NCBI RefSeq assembly: GCF_910596095.1
Contig: NC_056546.1
Location: 24,456,425 to 24,520,424 of the forward strand
Source: Thunnus maccoyii
Lineage: Eukaryota; Chordata; Actinopteri; Scombriformes; Scombridae
Direction: 5' to 3'
DNA length: 64,000 nt
In this document: piece after piece, positions 1 to 12,750 of the stretch
Layout: each line of letters opens with the position of its first letter
Numbering within the stretch: the first letter of the stretch is position 1
The notes under the pieces: model-generated
Told to the model about the DNA's origin: nothing
The model's database searches: none
The model's input: the letters and a program-made list of their open reading frames with translations, nothing else
Translations under genes and position numbers: made by a program

Positions 1-140
1 GTTGCTATGAACAGACATTGTATCACAAGAACAATGGATGTTGTCAGGAAGACATATGTAATACGTTGTCAGTCAGCAATTTGAAGTGTTCAGTATAAAC
101 ATTTTTGCTTTGCAATATGATCATTGAAAACATTTCGCCA
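1..140. repeat. dispersed repeat fragment, matches 26299-26430
   Basis: Phrases such as GTCAGTCAGCAATTTG, AACATTTTTG and ATATGATCATTGAAAA recur in the same order at 26299-26430 with scattered changes. Cut by the window edge. Confidence 0.6.
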
Positions 141-1911
141 TTATATTTATTAAAAATGTCATTCAGGCAGCGTTATGTTTCTTTCAAAACATATTTTCTG
201 TTGCAAATTAGTAGTATATAAACATCATTCTAAGAGACATGGTTGCCTACAGAGAGGAAAGTGTAGAAGTAAAGGCAGCCCTCTCTATGAAGTCTGTATG
301 TACAGAAGTAGGTATCATGAATTATAATATTAGCTATACTGAACCTGCCTGATGTCACAACTATTTTTATCAAAATAGCTAACTTTCTCATACAGATGAA
401 AAGTATACAATGGTATGATGTTATATTAACAGCGAATCCTTTATAATAAAAAATCCTCCTTTTATAGCTTTCTGCAACAATTCCATACATAAGAAATGAA
501 GGACTTTGAACTGGATGAAAGGCATTAATAAAGAATGACTTGCCTACAGGCAGGTGATGTCTGTGATGTTTTTTAATCAATGTATCATTAACATACCGTC
601 AAAGTCAACAGTAAGCCCCCTAATATCACATGTCCACATGTGCCGTGTGTTTCGAATTTTGCTTATTTTAAATAAACAGGCTTCCACACAACTTTACAAG
701 ACAAAGCTCTGATCGCTGCAGAGGGAGACAACCTGAGGAAAGTTAGCATCTAAGCTCAGGAAAGGGACGTTTCCTTAATGTGTAGCAAATAACGTCTGAA
801 TGAATCAATGGATGGATGGATGGGTGAATGGATGATAGAATGTCAGCAGCAGAGAGGATCATTAAAGTGTTACTTGTATCTCTTCGGGTAGCTTGAAGCC
901 TGCTGACAGAACATGACAGATTGTGGTCCGCAGATTATTTTCTCAAACGTTGAAATTGATTCTGAATAGCACTCAAGCTCTTTGACATTTGCCATGGCAA
1001 TTATGCTGAAGTAAGTAATCCCTATTGCAGAAACCAAAGCTCAGTTTGAAATGATGTACAGTCAGAGCACCATGAGATGAATCTCTAAGTAGGATAAAAG
1101 ATGGAAAGAACTTGGGGGGGATTATTTTCAACGTCCTTTTGTTAATACACAAAGACAAATTTTAGTCCTTTTTACATGATTTTCTTCTTAAATGTTGATT
1201 TTTAAGAAAATGTATGAATTTCTGTTAAAGCAAAGCAACACCAGTGTAATGTACTGTAGGATGTGTGTACTTAAAAACAAATGGGTTCCCAAGGTTGAAG
1301 AAAACATTCACTGCTCCATGATCACTGTTATCACCCTCAACATTTATCTTTAAGATACAACTGCACTGCATGGACAAGCAATTTCCTGCACAAACAGCTA
1401 TTCTTTGCCTGTACATAAAGAGAATACATTATCCCTCTAAAGCTTTTCCTTCTCAGTGAGCCATGACTTTGACAGTAAGCAGGATGTAAATTCTACACCT
1501 CACACTCCAGCCCTGTTGTCACAGCAAGATGCAAACACCTGCTGTTAGAGAGTATGCCCTTACCGCAACAGACTGTACCATTTATGCAAGACAAAATCAC
1601 CCTAATTCACGAATATGTACCACCTAATTAAGGGACCATATGAAAATTATAGAGGTGAGGAAGGGGGGAGAATCTTATTTTTGATTTTTGCAAAAAGCAA
1701 GAACCTCCCTAGTGTTATTGGTGTATTATTTTCTTTATCTCTTCTGCCCAAATGCACCTTCATGACCTGTGACACACATGAAAGGCATCTTTTTCGATGT
1801 AACTATTTGATCTTTATTTTTCTCAACAGTAAATTTCCTAAGGGATGAATGAGAGAGAATATACCCTCTCCTGCTCTCTCCAGAATTTTAAACTACACCC
1901 TCCCCCTTAAT
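141..1911. other. non-coding stretch, nothing recognised
   Basis: AT-rich unique-looking DNA with short reading frames only; a GGATG-rich run (about 807-835, variants of ATGGATGG) is the only simple pattern. No exon-like frame with splice sites and family similarity was found. Confidence 0.5.
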
Positions 1912-1941
1912 ATAGATAGATAGATAGATAGATAGATAGAT
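1912..1941. repeat. (TAGA)n microsatellite
   Basis: About seven TAGA units. Confidence 0.97.
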
Positions 1942-3098
1942 GTAGATTATAAATCCATGCTTTGTGATTTTTATGTTTGCATACTTTTGTACTATTTTTA
2001 TTCTGTAAACTTTCACTGCTGTAGTAACCTAATTTTCTCAAAATGATCAATAATTGAAATAGTAGCTAAACTGAGGTGTGTTTTTATGATGTGCTGATGT
2101 TTGTGAGGGAGTAAAACTCTTCTGGGGTCTGTGCAATTACTAAAATTCAATCATCTCTGTTTCCTGGCCATGGCAGGGCTCTTGTGTCTGATTGCTAGTT
2201 GCAAGAAATTGACTGTCACTTGTTTGAAATGTCAGACAGCCAGCAGCGGGCTTTCAATAGCTGTAATCACACGGATGAAAGAGCCTCCACCTGGAAAAAT
2301 CACTAAGTGAAGGGCAGGTAAAAAAAATAAAAAAGTGGACAGATGGACGATCAGAGGGGAATTAAGGTGAGAAGAGTCACAGTGAATAAAACTCTTTGAT
2401 TTGAAAAGGGTAGATTTTTATCTGTGGATTTTCATGAAAGAGGCCCTGCTTGGTGACATCAAACGTCATACGTGTGTGTTTGTGTGAATGAGTTAGGAAA
2501 AGATGGATTAGCAGCCACAGTGGACTGTTCTGCTGGCAAGGAACACGCAGTCCCTTGACGCAAACATCAAAAAACATCCAAACCTCCTTCCTCCTTAGTG
2601 TCTCACTCCTCACAGACAAGCACAAGACAAGACCACAGTCCCCATCAGCAAACCGATTCCTAATGATGTTAGAAGACTTCAAACGAGGCTCTGACTCAGC
2701 CCTGCTCCCACAAAGACGAGGGGTAATGCATTAAAGATGAGATGAGCTGATCGTCTTATACCTGCCTCCGTTTTCCCTTGCCACTTCCAGACAAATTCAA
2801 AGCTCCACACTCACACAATCCGTGTACCTTTGTTTCAATCAATTTCCTATTCTGAAATAAAAATCAGAAAATGAAAAATGGGGCTTTTGCATAGTTTCCT
2901 TATTATGGATTTTTATATAGTTGGTCAAACACGGAAAAATCCAGTTTCCTTTACTACAAAATGCAAAAGTGTGGCGGTCCAGCTCGCGATGCATGACACC
3001 TGGGGGCCCTGCCAGTGCATAGACCTGGCCCAGTCTGTCGTGCTGGTATGGGAGGCTCAGGAGCCATGGGTGCTTCAGAGCCTGTATATATACTGCTT

Positions 3099-3165
3099 CT
3101 TTTTTTCTTTCTTTTCTTTTCTTTTCTCTTTTTTTCTTTCCTCTTGCTTTCTTTCTTCACTGCAT
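3099..3165. repeat. polypyrimidine tract
   Basis: About 65 bases of almost pure C/T on the plus strand (CTTTTTTTCTTTC variants), giving spurious Lys/Arg- or Phe/Ser-rich frames. Confidence 0.95.
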
Positions 3166-3173
3166 GCAGACAT

Positions 3174-3243
3174 TTATGTATATTTATGTACGTTTATGTA
3201 TATTCATGTATGTTTATGTATATTTATGTACGTTTATGTACAT
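3174..3243. repeat. TATGTA/TTTATGTACG tandem array
   Basis: Ten- to twelve-base steps TATGTATATT, TATGTACGTT and TATGTATATTCA repeated about six times directly after the polypyrimidine tract. Confidence 0.85.
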
Positions 3244-3929
3244 CTGACTTTTACATGTCCACTGTTTGCCTGGCATTCAAGGACATTGTAATAGGACACA
3301 TTTAAAAGGACACCATTAAAATTCAATTAACATTGAGCATCAAGAAATGAGGTGATTGTATAAAAATGACACATTTTGGAATTGGTCCTTTTTAGTGAGT
3401 GGCTGTGTGGGTTGATATGGATTAATACAGAGATTCCAGTTGTGAATCATCCCTATTTCCCAAAAAGGAACACTGAGCTAATATTATGTACATTTTATTA
3501 AGCCAATCTTGGAGTCCTCCCCAGTGTCCTGACAGCCTTTCCTGGAAAGGAAACGCTGTCAGATGCACGCTGGGACTATACATGAGGAACTTGGCTGCCG
3601 TTTCCCTCATGCTGTATGGCACCCTGATCTACTTCCGCTGAGCGTCATCAACTCGCAATCACTGCAGAGCAGAATAGCAGTCACTCAGCTGCCAAAGTGT
3701 TACTAGAAAGGGCCCAAATAAACTTCTTGAAAAAACCTTGTTCCCTGTTTGTCCCTCATATCTTTCCAGCTCACTATAAAACAAAGCCCATTGCTGAATA
3801 ATAATAATAATAATAGCTGGAGATATGGAGTCGGGCAGGGAATATTATTTTCTCAGTTCAGTACCCAGACAAAGAGACAAACAGATCAGTTTGAGGAAAC
3901 ATAAGATTCCCACCCACAATCTATCTACT

Positions 3930-4290
3930 AAAGCAAAGAATCTCTGTCTGTGTGTGTGTATGTCTGTGTGTCCTTTGAGTATCTCTTGAACCATTCATCA
4001 GACTGACTCCACACTTGGCGGGTGCATTGCTGGGGGAAAAAAGGAGTGCAGTGTCAAATTTGGTGCAATTTGGACACGTGACACAATAAATATTACTAAA
4101 TTTAAACTCTGAATAAACAAGCTATCAGCAGCGGGGCAGGGCTTCTGGGCACGCTGCTGATGCTCTTTTGGTGCAATTTGGACGAATTTTGATGACACGT
4201 TTAATATTAATGAACTTTGAATAAACAAGCGAACAGCGAGCTGCTCAGCTTTGTGTCTGAGTACAGCAGGGACTGTCTGATTCAAACACC
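3930..4290. repeat. dispersed teleost repeat
   Basis: Starts with a CTGTCTGTGTGTG run, continues ACTTGGCGGGTGCATTGCTG and contains an internal duplication (TTTGGTGCAATTTGGAC near 4059 and TTTTGGTGCAATTTGGAC near 4166, each followed by AATAAACAAGC). I recognise the type as recurrent in fish; the family name is not known to me. Confidence 0.5.
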
Positions 4291-5059
4291 GTCACATCAC
4301 AGCTGAGCAGAAGAAAGGCAAAGCAATGGAAGGCCATAAACTGCTTCTATGGTTCAACCTCTGTTTAGTCTCACTGGTGAAGTTTCTGACTGGATTAAAA
4401 CCATTTAATTTATTAAATCCTTATTGTTTCAATTGATATGTTTGTCAGTTGATACGCATGGTTCATGTTTTGAACAGGCATGTTTTGAATGGGCACTGCA
4501 CTATAAATAATCATAAAGACTGGGCGATACTTGCATTTCAGTAATCTGACCAGTATTTATATCGGGAAACACAAGGCACAAATACAGCACACACATGTGG
4601 ATTAAGTTGCTTGTGTTTTCTAGTGAGAAGTAAAGCAGTGCATTTCAATAATCTTTCAGACTTTTAATGACACAGATGGCACAGACTCAATCTTCCTGCG
4701 GGATATGATAACAGACAAATTCACTCATGCTGCAAAGTAGGTATGACTGGCGTCAAACCCAACAAGATGTACTCATTCATCACCACAGCAGCACCTAATT
4801 AATTTGTCTCTTTGAAGTTTGATTACGAGGGAACCATGCAGGAAATTCGTAAATGGTTTGTCTTTTTAATCTCTTTTTAAGCAATAACTGAGGAAATCAT
4901 CAAAAGGAATTCTTTATATTTTGAAACATTGCTCTATTTTTTACATTTTGTTTAGAGTCCCTGCATCTGCCCAAAAAATTATTCCAGCTCATGATGCCCT
5001 GTAAAATTCTTCTGTACAGATTAAACAAACAAGATATAACATGTTAGTGAGGATTAGGG

Positions 5060-5400
5060 TTAGGGTCCCTGCTTACTATATAGTGCACTATATTTAGCCT
5101 CCACCATTTTATATTTAGTGTCACAATTCTGAGCGTGTAAATGTATCCACTAAAAGTAGAGTCTATATGTTCACTACTTTGTAATACAAATCCCACAATG
5201 CGATGCCACATTTTATAGATATAGATAAAAATTGCCATCGTTGGACTCCACAGCTGACAGTGATGACGTCTGAAATCTCGATTGACTGCTCCCTATTGAG
5301 TATTAACGAAGGAGTGAATGAGAGAGTGATTTCGGACAGCCATATAAGTGAATGAGGGAGTGATTTCGGACAGCCATATTTTTGAGCTCTGAAGTAAGCC
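5060..5400. repeat. dispersed repeat with a 34-base tandem pair
   Basis: Two adjacent 34-base units, 5314-5347 and 5348-5381, share GTGAATGAG.GAGTGATTTC and GGACAGCCATAT. The preceding segment (TATAGTGCACTATATTTAG) contains a small palindrome and looks repetitive. Confidence 0.55.
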
Positions 5401-5518
5401 AGGCTGGTCGGGTTCCCCTGATTCCAGTCATGCTAAGATAAGCTAATTGACTCACAGTTCTAGGAGAAAACAAGTAGCTCAACATTTTGGAATAATACAT
5501 CTATTCACTTATTTATGG

Positions 5519-6020
5519 TGCCTTCAAATGAGGTCGTGTTTAGCGTGTTCGCAAGAAGAGTCCATATGAACAACCCCCTCTTGTGGTATTCACAATTTCG
5601 GAAGTGAACATTTTCTGAAAGCTCTGAGTTCACGAGTTGTGATGTGTTGTTGACGTTTTCAGAAATGGCCATGGAAATTCATTTTTTGGTGGATTGTAAG
5701 TTAATATATTGTAATTTTAGTTGTACAGTTTTTCTTAGTAATTTTATAATACACCCAGACTTTCTAGCTACATTGAGCGATGGTTAATTTATAAATATTT
5801 GTCATCTTATTTCTTGTTCCTCTGCATGGCGTTGAAATACAACCTAAGTCAACATTTCTTGGAAAGAAGCGAAGAATGACAAGAGAACAATGAGGCGTCT
5901 TTTGTCGTCCCTGTTGCCTAGCAGCGGTGTTCTCACAACTTAACCACTTGAACACCAAGCATATCATGTACACAACTTCCCATGTCAGAACCACAAGCTC
6001 ACAAGTTCAGTTTGAAGGCA
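5519..6020. mobile_element. MITE with TGCCTTCAAA termini
   Basis: The left end TGCCTTCAAA and right end TTTGAAGGCA are perfect 10-base inverted repeats bounding 502 bases with no coding capacity. A type common in fish. Confidence 0.6.
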
Positions 6021-6049
6021 GCATTACTCTTATATCTGCCTGTTAATAT

Positions 6050-6350
6050 TAAAGTGCAGCCAGCAAACAGTTAGCCTAACCTAGCTTAACAGTTAGCTAG
6101 TCTTGCTGCTTTAAAGCTCACTGATTGACACGTTTCATCAGCCTAATCTGTACAAAAAGTGTGAAAACAAGAAGTTATGGTTTTTACAAGCAGTATTGTT
6201 AACTTTGGGCAGAGCCAGGTTAGCTACAGTATTTCCCTGTTTCCAATCTTTAAGCTACCTTAAGCTAACCTGGCTGTAGCCTTAACGGATGGGCATTAGA
6301 TTGGTATTAAAATCTTCTCATTTAAGTCTTGGCAAGAAATCGACTAAGCA
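6050..6350. repeat. foldback repeat, copy 1
   Basis: The left arm has CAGCCAGC...AGTTAGCCTAACC; the right arm has GCTAACCTGGCTGTAGCC, CTTCTCATTTAAGTC and GGCAAGAAATCGACTAAGC. Arms are diverged inverted copies separated by a short centre with CTGATTGACACG. Confidence 0.55.
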
Positions 6351-7289
6351 TTAATAATGAATTGTAATTACTTTTGGTGATGCCTTAACTTTTCAAGCTT
6401 CAACATAAGACAAAACTCTTAATTTGTCCATTTGGTTTATGACCAATTGCAAAACTTATGTTATATTTTGTTTAGTGTAAATCAGCAAATGTTAGTAAAC
6501 TCAAGTAAGATGGTTAACATGACTGAACATTATATCTGAGCGTCTTAATGCTGTCATTGTGAGCATGAGCATCCACTTTTAGCATTCAGCTCAAAGCACT
6601 ACTTAGCCTAAGTACAGCCTCACAGAGCCACTAACATGGCTGCAGGCTCTTTGTCCTGTTAAAGCATCATTTACAATGGAGATGGGGTTTTTTGTTTGGG
6701 TTTTCTTTTTGTTGGGTTTTTTTTTTTAGAATGACACCAGAAAAACACCACAATTAAGAAAAAAGCACTGCTTTTAAAACAATGCGTCAATAGTATTTAT
6801 TTATCTGAACGATTATCATACTGGCTGTCTGACTGTCAGAATTGGTCTGTGTGTGCAGTGCACCCACCTGGGTTGTACAGAGGTAAGGGATATCAGTGTG
6901 TGGGCTCTGGTGCTGGAAGTCATTCATTACTCTCAACCGTCTCTGCAGCCACAAACAATCATCCACCTGACCTCCATCCACCTTAAACCTGGCCAGGACA
7001 TAGCCGCAGGTCTGTTCTCACTATGAGGAGATTATCTGAACAGTGACGGTGACTCAAAAAGGATCAGATGGCCTGTAAACTTTCACCATCCTCTGACTGT
7101 GTTCTCTGGTTGCACCCCCAACTGTCTATAGGTTTTCAGGCCCCACAGGAGTCTACAGAATAGGACTGGATGTCTGAAGCCTGATTCCTTTCATCATCTA
7201 TGATCAGCTTCACCACAGGGGCAACACAGTCATATCAAATGGCACACTGGTCTCCATTTAGGCAGTTGGAGGGAACCGCTACACGCTTA

Positions 7290-7480
7290 GAAATGTGAGA
7301 TGTGCTCAACACATAATGTGTTAAATTGTAACACACGTGCTGCTGTGTCAGATTTGACACAACTAATGTGTCTGTTCCTGTGTCTGTTTAACACATCTAT
7401 TGTATCGAATAGGTCAACACAAAGATGTGTTAATTGGACACAAAGATATGTTAAAACATGTTTTGATAGATTAATATGCA
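7290..7480. repeat. (TGTGTTAA)-rich repeat segment
   Basis: Dense in AACACAT/ATGTGTT words in both orientations (AACACATAATGTGTTAAATT, TTAACACATC, GATGTGTTAATTGG), so it can fold on itself. Similar words recur at 8500-8545 (GTGTTTAACACATTTTTG); the two may be ends of one old element containing the relics at 8132-8430. Confidence 0.45.
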
Positions 7481-8131
7481 ACTACAACTTTATGATTAAA
7501 AACACGTTATGTGTAAATTATTTCCATTTGTGGAAACAAGAGAGAAACATGTACATTTGTTAATGTAAATTTATGACAGATTACATTTTAGACTTACACT
7601 TTCAAACAAATCTAAATCACATTGGCGGATTGGCAAATTATTATAAATTAGCCAAGTTATGTAAAATGTTTAGTATCTTCTAAGTGTCTTAAATTACATT
7701 TAAACCAATTATCAATTTGAATCACTAAATTCATGTGTCAAGACTATTTTTGTTTTAGGGACTCACATCAATATTACAAAATAGCTGTATCTTTTTCCCA
7801 CTTATCTAGCTAACTTTCTAACTGTTTGATTAACTGATTGTTAAGATGTCCACAACCCCAAAAACAATGTAATTCAATTTAAAATATCTATTCTGAAATA
7901 ATCATGTCCAGACAGAACACAGTAATGAAAAACATAAAACATCTAATTGGAAACAATTGTCATCGTGTAGTTGCATCCAAAGGGCAAACATATTTACAGT
8001 GTATAATGAAATTAAAATCCAAGCTATGCAATTTTGTACCTTGGGTTCAAATACAGCTCACTAGTATCAAAGCTTGTCATAATATCTAAAGGCCAAAAAT
8101 CTTATGTTTCAGTCATTGTAATCAGTTGATA

Positions 8132-9860
8132 TTATTTTGTTCTCTGCACTGCAAAGGTATAAAAATGGTCAAAATACTTTACTAGGATCCTCACAAACAT
8201 GAGAATTGACTCATTATCTGCCTGTTGCAAGATATGAATGACTTCACCAAACAAAGGCTCTTCTCTATGGTCTGTTCTCAGTGGCACTACAGAACCAGTT
8301 CTAACTCTGGCCATACACATCAACACTGTGAGACACCACAAAGATAGTACTAGTCAAAGAAAGGTCAATTTCAAGGGTAAACATCAAGTTGTTCCAACAA
8401 GACATCTGCTTTTTTCAATGACCCCACACTAACAAGATAGGCATTGGTGACATCTATTTTCTTAGACAGATTATCACAATGTGTATAGTATTACATCTGT
8501 TGAACCTGGTGTTTAAAAGCCAATGTGTTTAACACATTTTTGAAGTTACAAACTGCATGTGCTAGTCTTTTAAATGGATTGTGCTTGGCTTCAAATCACA
8601 TGCACCAGAGTCTATACAGAGGTCCAAACAAAATCATCACCCTCGGATAATGTATCATAAAATGAAGTTTTCAGAATGAGATTTGTGTCATACAGCAGTC
8701 TGAAAAGAGTATGGTGCTCTGTTATCAGCTCTTTCAGGAATACAGCAAGCCCACTTGTAACAACTGGTGCAAATATGATGCTGGGTTTTCCCTCTGTAAA
8801 ATCAATAAACGCCAGTGTTGACTTTTTCTGTCTACAAGATCTCCTAATAGAAAGGGAAAGACCAGTTAAAGGCACCACATTTGAGACACTGTCTCTTTTA
8901 CTTCACTCTCACTGGACCTTAAGTACTTGGCTTGTTTTTCACATTTCCATATCCGTCCTGAAAACTTGAAATCTGGTCATTCAGCTTTTCAAAAGTCATC
9001 AGCTCCTCCTTATAAATGAAATGGCGCAGCATTAATTTTACCAAATTTTTTTTCACCAGGAAAAAAAGGCTAACATGTTGCAGCTACCCACTTCCACATC
9101 AGACACAGAGCAACATTAGCATTTATTTGGAGTGGTGTTTGAATGCAAGTCCAATATCCCCTCTCCTTTTAGCTCTGGTTTGGTTTCCACCAACTCCTGA
9201 GAAGTATATCTGGCTCTTTAGCTACTAGATGGTCAACTTTCCAGCAGCTAGTTCCTAACTTTGTCTGCTGTTTGCTGCATCTTATGTACAGTGGGTTTAT
9301 AAAGCTTGTTTGCTGAAAACAGCTGCCTGCTCCTTTAAACAGGGTTGCTGAATGCATAGTTTCCTACAGATTGCATGTGCATAATTAAAGAATCATCTTA
9401 TCAGCCTGTCATATGGCAGAAATGTTCATTTTGGGCTGATGCCAATATCATCATGCATCCCTAACTCACACCCCTGGATTTCATGTGAATGCAATCTAAA
9501 TAAGCCACTACCAGGGAACCAAGCAACCTACCAGACATGGCATGTCCAAAAACCATGGGTACTCATTGAATTTTTCAGCAACAGTGGGGGAGTACTTGGT
9601 AATCCAGGCTCTGCAAGGGGTCTATGTTTTCTCCATGCCTGACTCGATAGCTGAAATGTTCTCAGCTGAAGGCTGCAATCTTTTGATCAGGGTGACCCCA
9701 CTCATTTGTGCTGCTGGCACGCCAATCCTCCGTGATATCAGGCCTCTCAGCTCCACTGCAGTCATTGGGCACTTTTCGCTTCCTATAACTTCTCTGCTCT
9801 TGCTCAAGATTCTGTCTAAGGTTGCACAGTTTAATCTAAGAATCCACAGTGAGAGACTGG
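8132..9860 (-). pseudogene. possible relics of a degraded coding sequence, identity unknown
   Basis: Three minus-strand segments have a protein-like composition: 9622-9858 (LDRILSKSREVIGSEKC.. ELRGLISRRIGVP), 8612-8878 (STLAFIDFTEGKPSIIF) and 8132-8341 (EEPLFGEVIHIL). They are separated by stops and shifts and have no convincing splice sites. Just past the first, another frame reads EKFNEYPWFLDM. They faintly recall SAM-type uncharacterised proteins that are multicopy in fish, but I cannot name a family and chance frames are possible. Confidence 0.25.
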
Positions 9861-9901
9861 ATCATAGTAATGCTCCTGAGGAAGAAAGGAGATGTCAGTG
9901 A

Positions 9902-12158
9902 GCAACACTTTCCAGTTCTCCTTAGTGGTATGTAGGTCTCAGGCAACCAGATTAGACATTTGCTAAGCAATTTTAATCAAAATAGAATAAAGGCTGTGGT
10001 TTTAGGCTATGGAACAACAATACATTTTATATGCTGTAGAGTAATAAGACCCAAAAAAATACAAGATATACAATTCTCTTCACTTATTAAACATTCACCA
10101 AGGGTAGTGCACTGCTCTGATGACCTCCTGAAGGACAGTTAATTCAGCAATGTAGTCTGGAGCCAAACAGTGTAATGTCTTATAGTAATTAAAATGATTT
10201 TACAATCAATTCTAAACAAACTGGGAACCAGTGTAATGATGCTAAAATCACAGTAATGTGATTGCATCGTTTGGCTTGTTAGAAGCTTGGCAGCAGAGTT
10301 GTATATGAAATTAGATTAAAAAGGAGCATGGAATTTACATTATTAAAATACTAGTTTTAAATACAAATCTTTCCCCTTGTCCTGCCACTGGGACACTACA
10401 GCCAGCTTCTCTGCACTAAGAGGTTAAATGGAAAATAGGACAAAAACACTGCCACTTCCTCATACATTGACACAGGTACCCTTTTTGTTGCTTCAGTGCA
10501 CTTGAACATTTTGTCAAGTGAAATATTCATGCTAAAGTTTTGACAAAGTGTGGTATGGTGCAATACTTTCAAACCCACCTCTCCACCAAATCTCCTATGC
10601 AAGCCTTCACAAGGAGTTTCCTCTGGCATTGACATATACCTGCAGTCTCATACTCCTTGAGAATTTGTGGGGCTTTCCTCTGAAGTAGTGACTGTGGGGG
10701 CTGACTGTGTTCTTGCGTGTTAGTGGCAGGGCATGTAGAGGGAACAATAGACACTTCATCTTATTGCAGTAATTTTCAAGGTCACGACAGCCACTTTCCA
10801 CAGAGCTTAGAGTAGAGGCATGCATTTACTCAAGAAGCCTAATGCCTATCTTTAGTAGACACTGGTCTTTCATTGGCAACTTACTCAGCTGCTTGATATG
10901 ACCAGAAAAGCTCATCTCAATGTAGTTTAAAATTTCTACAAGAATATCATGATGCTTAATTCACTACCTCTGCAGTTTGATATGGTTTTGACAATCATTA
11001 GCTAACTGTTACAACAGGAGTGGCTGACTCTGCATCTTGCATACAGTATAAGGTATTAACTGTATGAATCTACAGCGTACGTGTGTGGGTTGCTTAATCA
11101 CCATGATTACGATTCAATAACTGAATGAAATTATGAATAATTAATGAAATTCATCTCCTTTTACTTGGTGAATAAATCAGATTCTGATTAATAGTTAAAA
11201 AGTGTTAAAACATTTTTTGTCTTTGGAAAGTGGAGTAACGCAGAGTGTACCTGATTTTGATTAGTCTCCCCAAGACAGTTTCCACCTAGGGCCCTCTGGC
11301 TGAAAAGTAGATATGGAATCTATCAAAGTCCTTCACGTCTACGCTCGTGTCAGCATCAATATATTCCAAGAAATCCACGTTACTCGAATAATCTATCAAG
11401 CACACAGACCATTTGCTGGGCTAGGCTTTGATCTATGAGATCCTTGGCACTGTTAACATAGAGAATTTTAAATTACAAGTCTCTTTCTCATCTTTAAAAC
11501 TGGTTACAAGGACTTCAATAGATTCCAGGTTGTCATAGGTGTGCTGAAAAAAAGGAATACAAACCTAAATTAGCAAGGTAATTTGTATGGTCAACACATA
11601 GCCTACAGACATGCAAACCTATATCCACAATGTTGCTGCATAAGTTTTTTAATAGCACTCTGACTATAACTTGCCTATAACTTCTGCATAAAAAAGAAAT
11701 GCAATATGTTGGCATGTAGCAGCAATAAGCCTTTAAAAAGTAGGCCTAATTATACACCAAATTGTTGTTTTTTTACACCACACACACAACTATGTAGGTA
11801 TATGATCTTAATAGAGGTGATTTTTCCAACAAAACAAATATTGTGTGTAAAAACTACTTTTCTGCTCAAAATTAGCTTATTTCTGTCTGCTTCATGACAT
11901 AATAGGCAAGACTCCGAGGTATTTTTCATTAGGCTGCTGCCAAGTATAAATATCAGAAAACTGCTAGCCTCTGTTTGTGCCTCACACAGAGCTGCTGGTA
12001 GCATTAATAAGTCTGATCAGAGACGGCAGAGAGGTGACATCGTACTACTCAGTCATTATTGCTTTTCTGTGGCAGTAAACACAACACATGGGCCTGTCAA
12101 TAACTAACTGTTCTATATTCAGAGCTTTACAAGATACTCAGGGCTAACAATGGCAACA
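9902..12158. other. non-coding stretch, nothing recognised
   Basis: AT-rich DNA with only short frames; no clear repeat ends or exons seen on either strand. Confidence 0.45.
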
Positions 12159-12750
12159 TTAAAGGTAGAGTCAGTAATTCTGGAGAAAGATTGTTCAATA
12201 AACTTTTTGTCAATATCTCCTCACGGTCCGCTAGCTGTCCGTTCCGTGTGTGAGCTGAAAAAAAATCTGGTGTTCATACACTGCACTGGCTCTGTAAATA
12301 GTAAATAAACAAAGTGGCTCGGACCAAGCCACATAATGCCAAGATAATCAGCAGGGGCCATTCATGTTTGTGCAAAGGACGGGGAGAAGTCATTAGAGCA
12401 GCTGTCTGTGTGAGGACAGTCTCCTGTCTCCAGCACCCATTGAATGGTGGGAGGGCTGGCGAACTTGAGAGTGAGAAGCCATGCACAATTCACATAGAAA
12501 GTGTTTTCTCACAGAACAGATAGACTTCCATTTTATTAAATGTATCAACACACTGAATCCGAGACAGTCTCACGGAGACCCCCGTCTTTTTTATGCTCTG
12601 AGTCTGTTTCTGCCACATCAAGTGAAGCTTAATCTGACACGAATTTGGGGGCAGAGCTTCTGAAGGAGCACAAAGGGAGGGGTGTATTTATTTGGGTGTT
12701 TAGTTCAAATATCAACAGTCTTTCTCCAGAATCACTGACTTTACCTTTAA
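12159..12750. mobile_element. MITE with 32-base inverted repeats and TTAA ends
   Basis: The left end TTAAAGGTAGAGTCAGTAAT...GAAAGA (12159-12190) and right end (12719-12750) match as inverted repeats with only about two mismatches. Both ends are TTAA, the target site of piggyBac-type elements. The 592-base interior has no transposase. Confidence 0.75.

Noticed and set aside
2878..3305. Two plus-strand frames of 137 and 96 codons, one minus-strand frame
   Set aside because: They run through the polypyrimidine tract and TATGTA array, which lack stop codons by composition.
5056..5069. TTAGGGTTAGGG, a possible interstitial telomere repeat
   Set aside because: Only two units; expected by chance in a window of this size.
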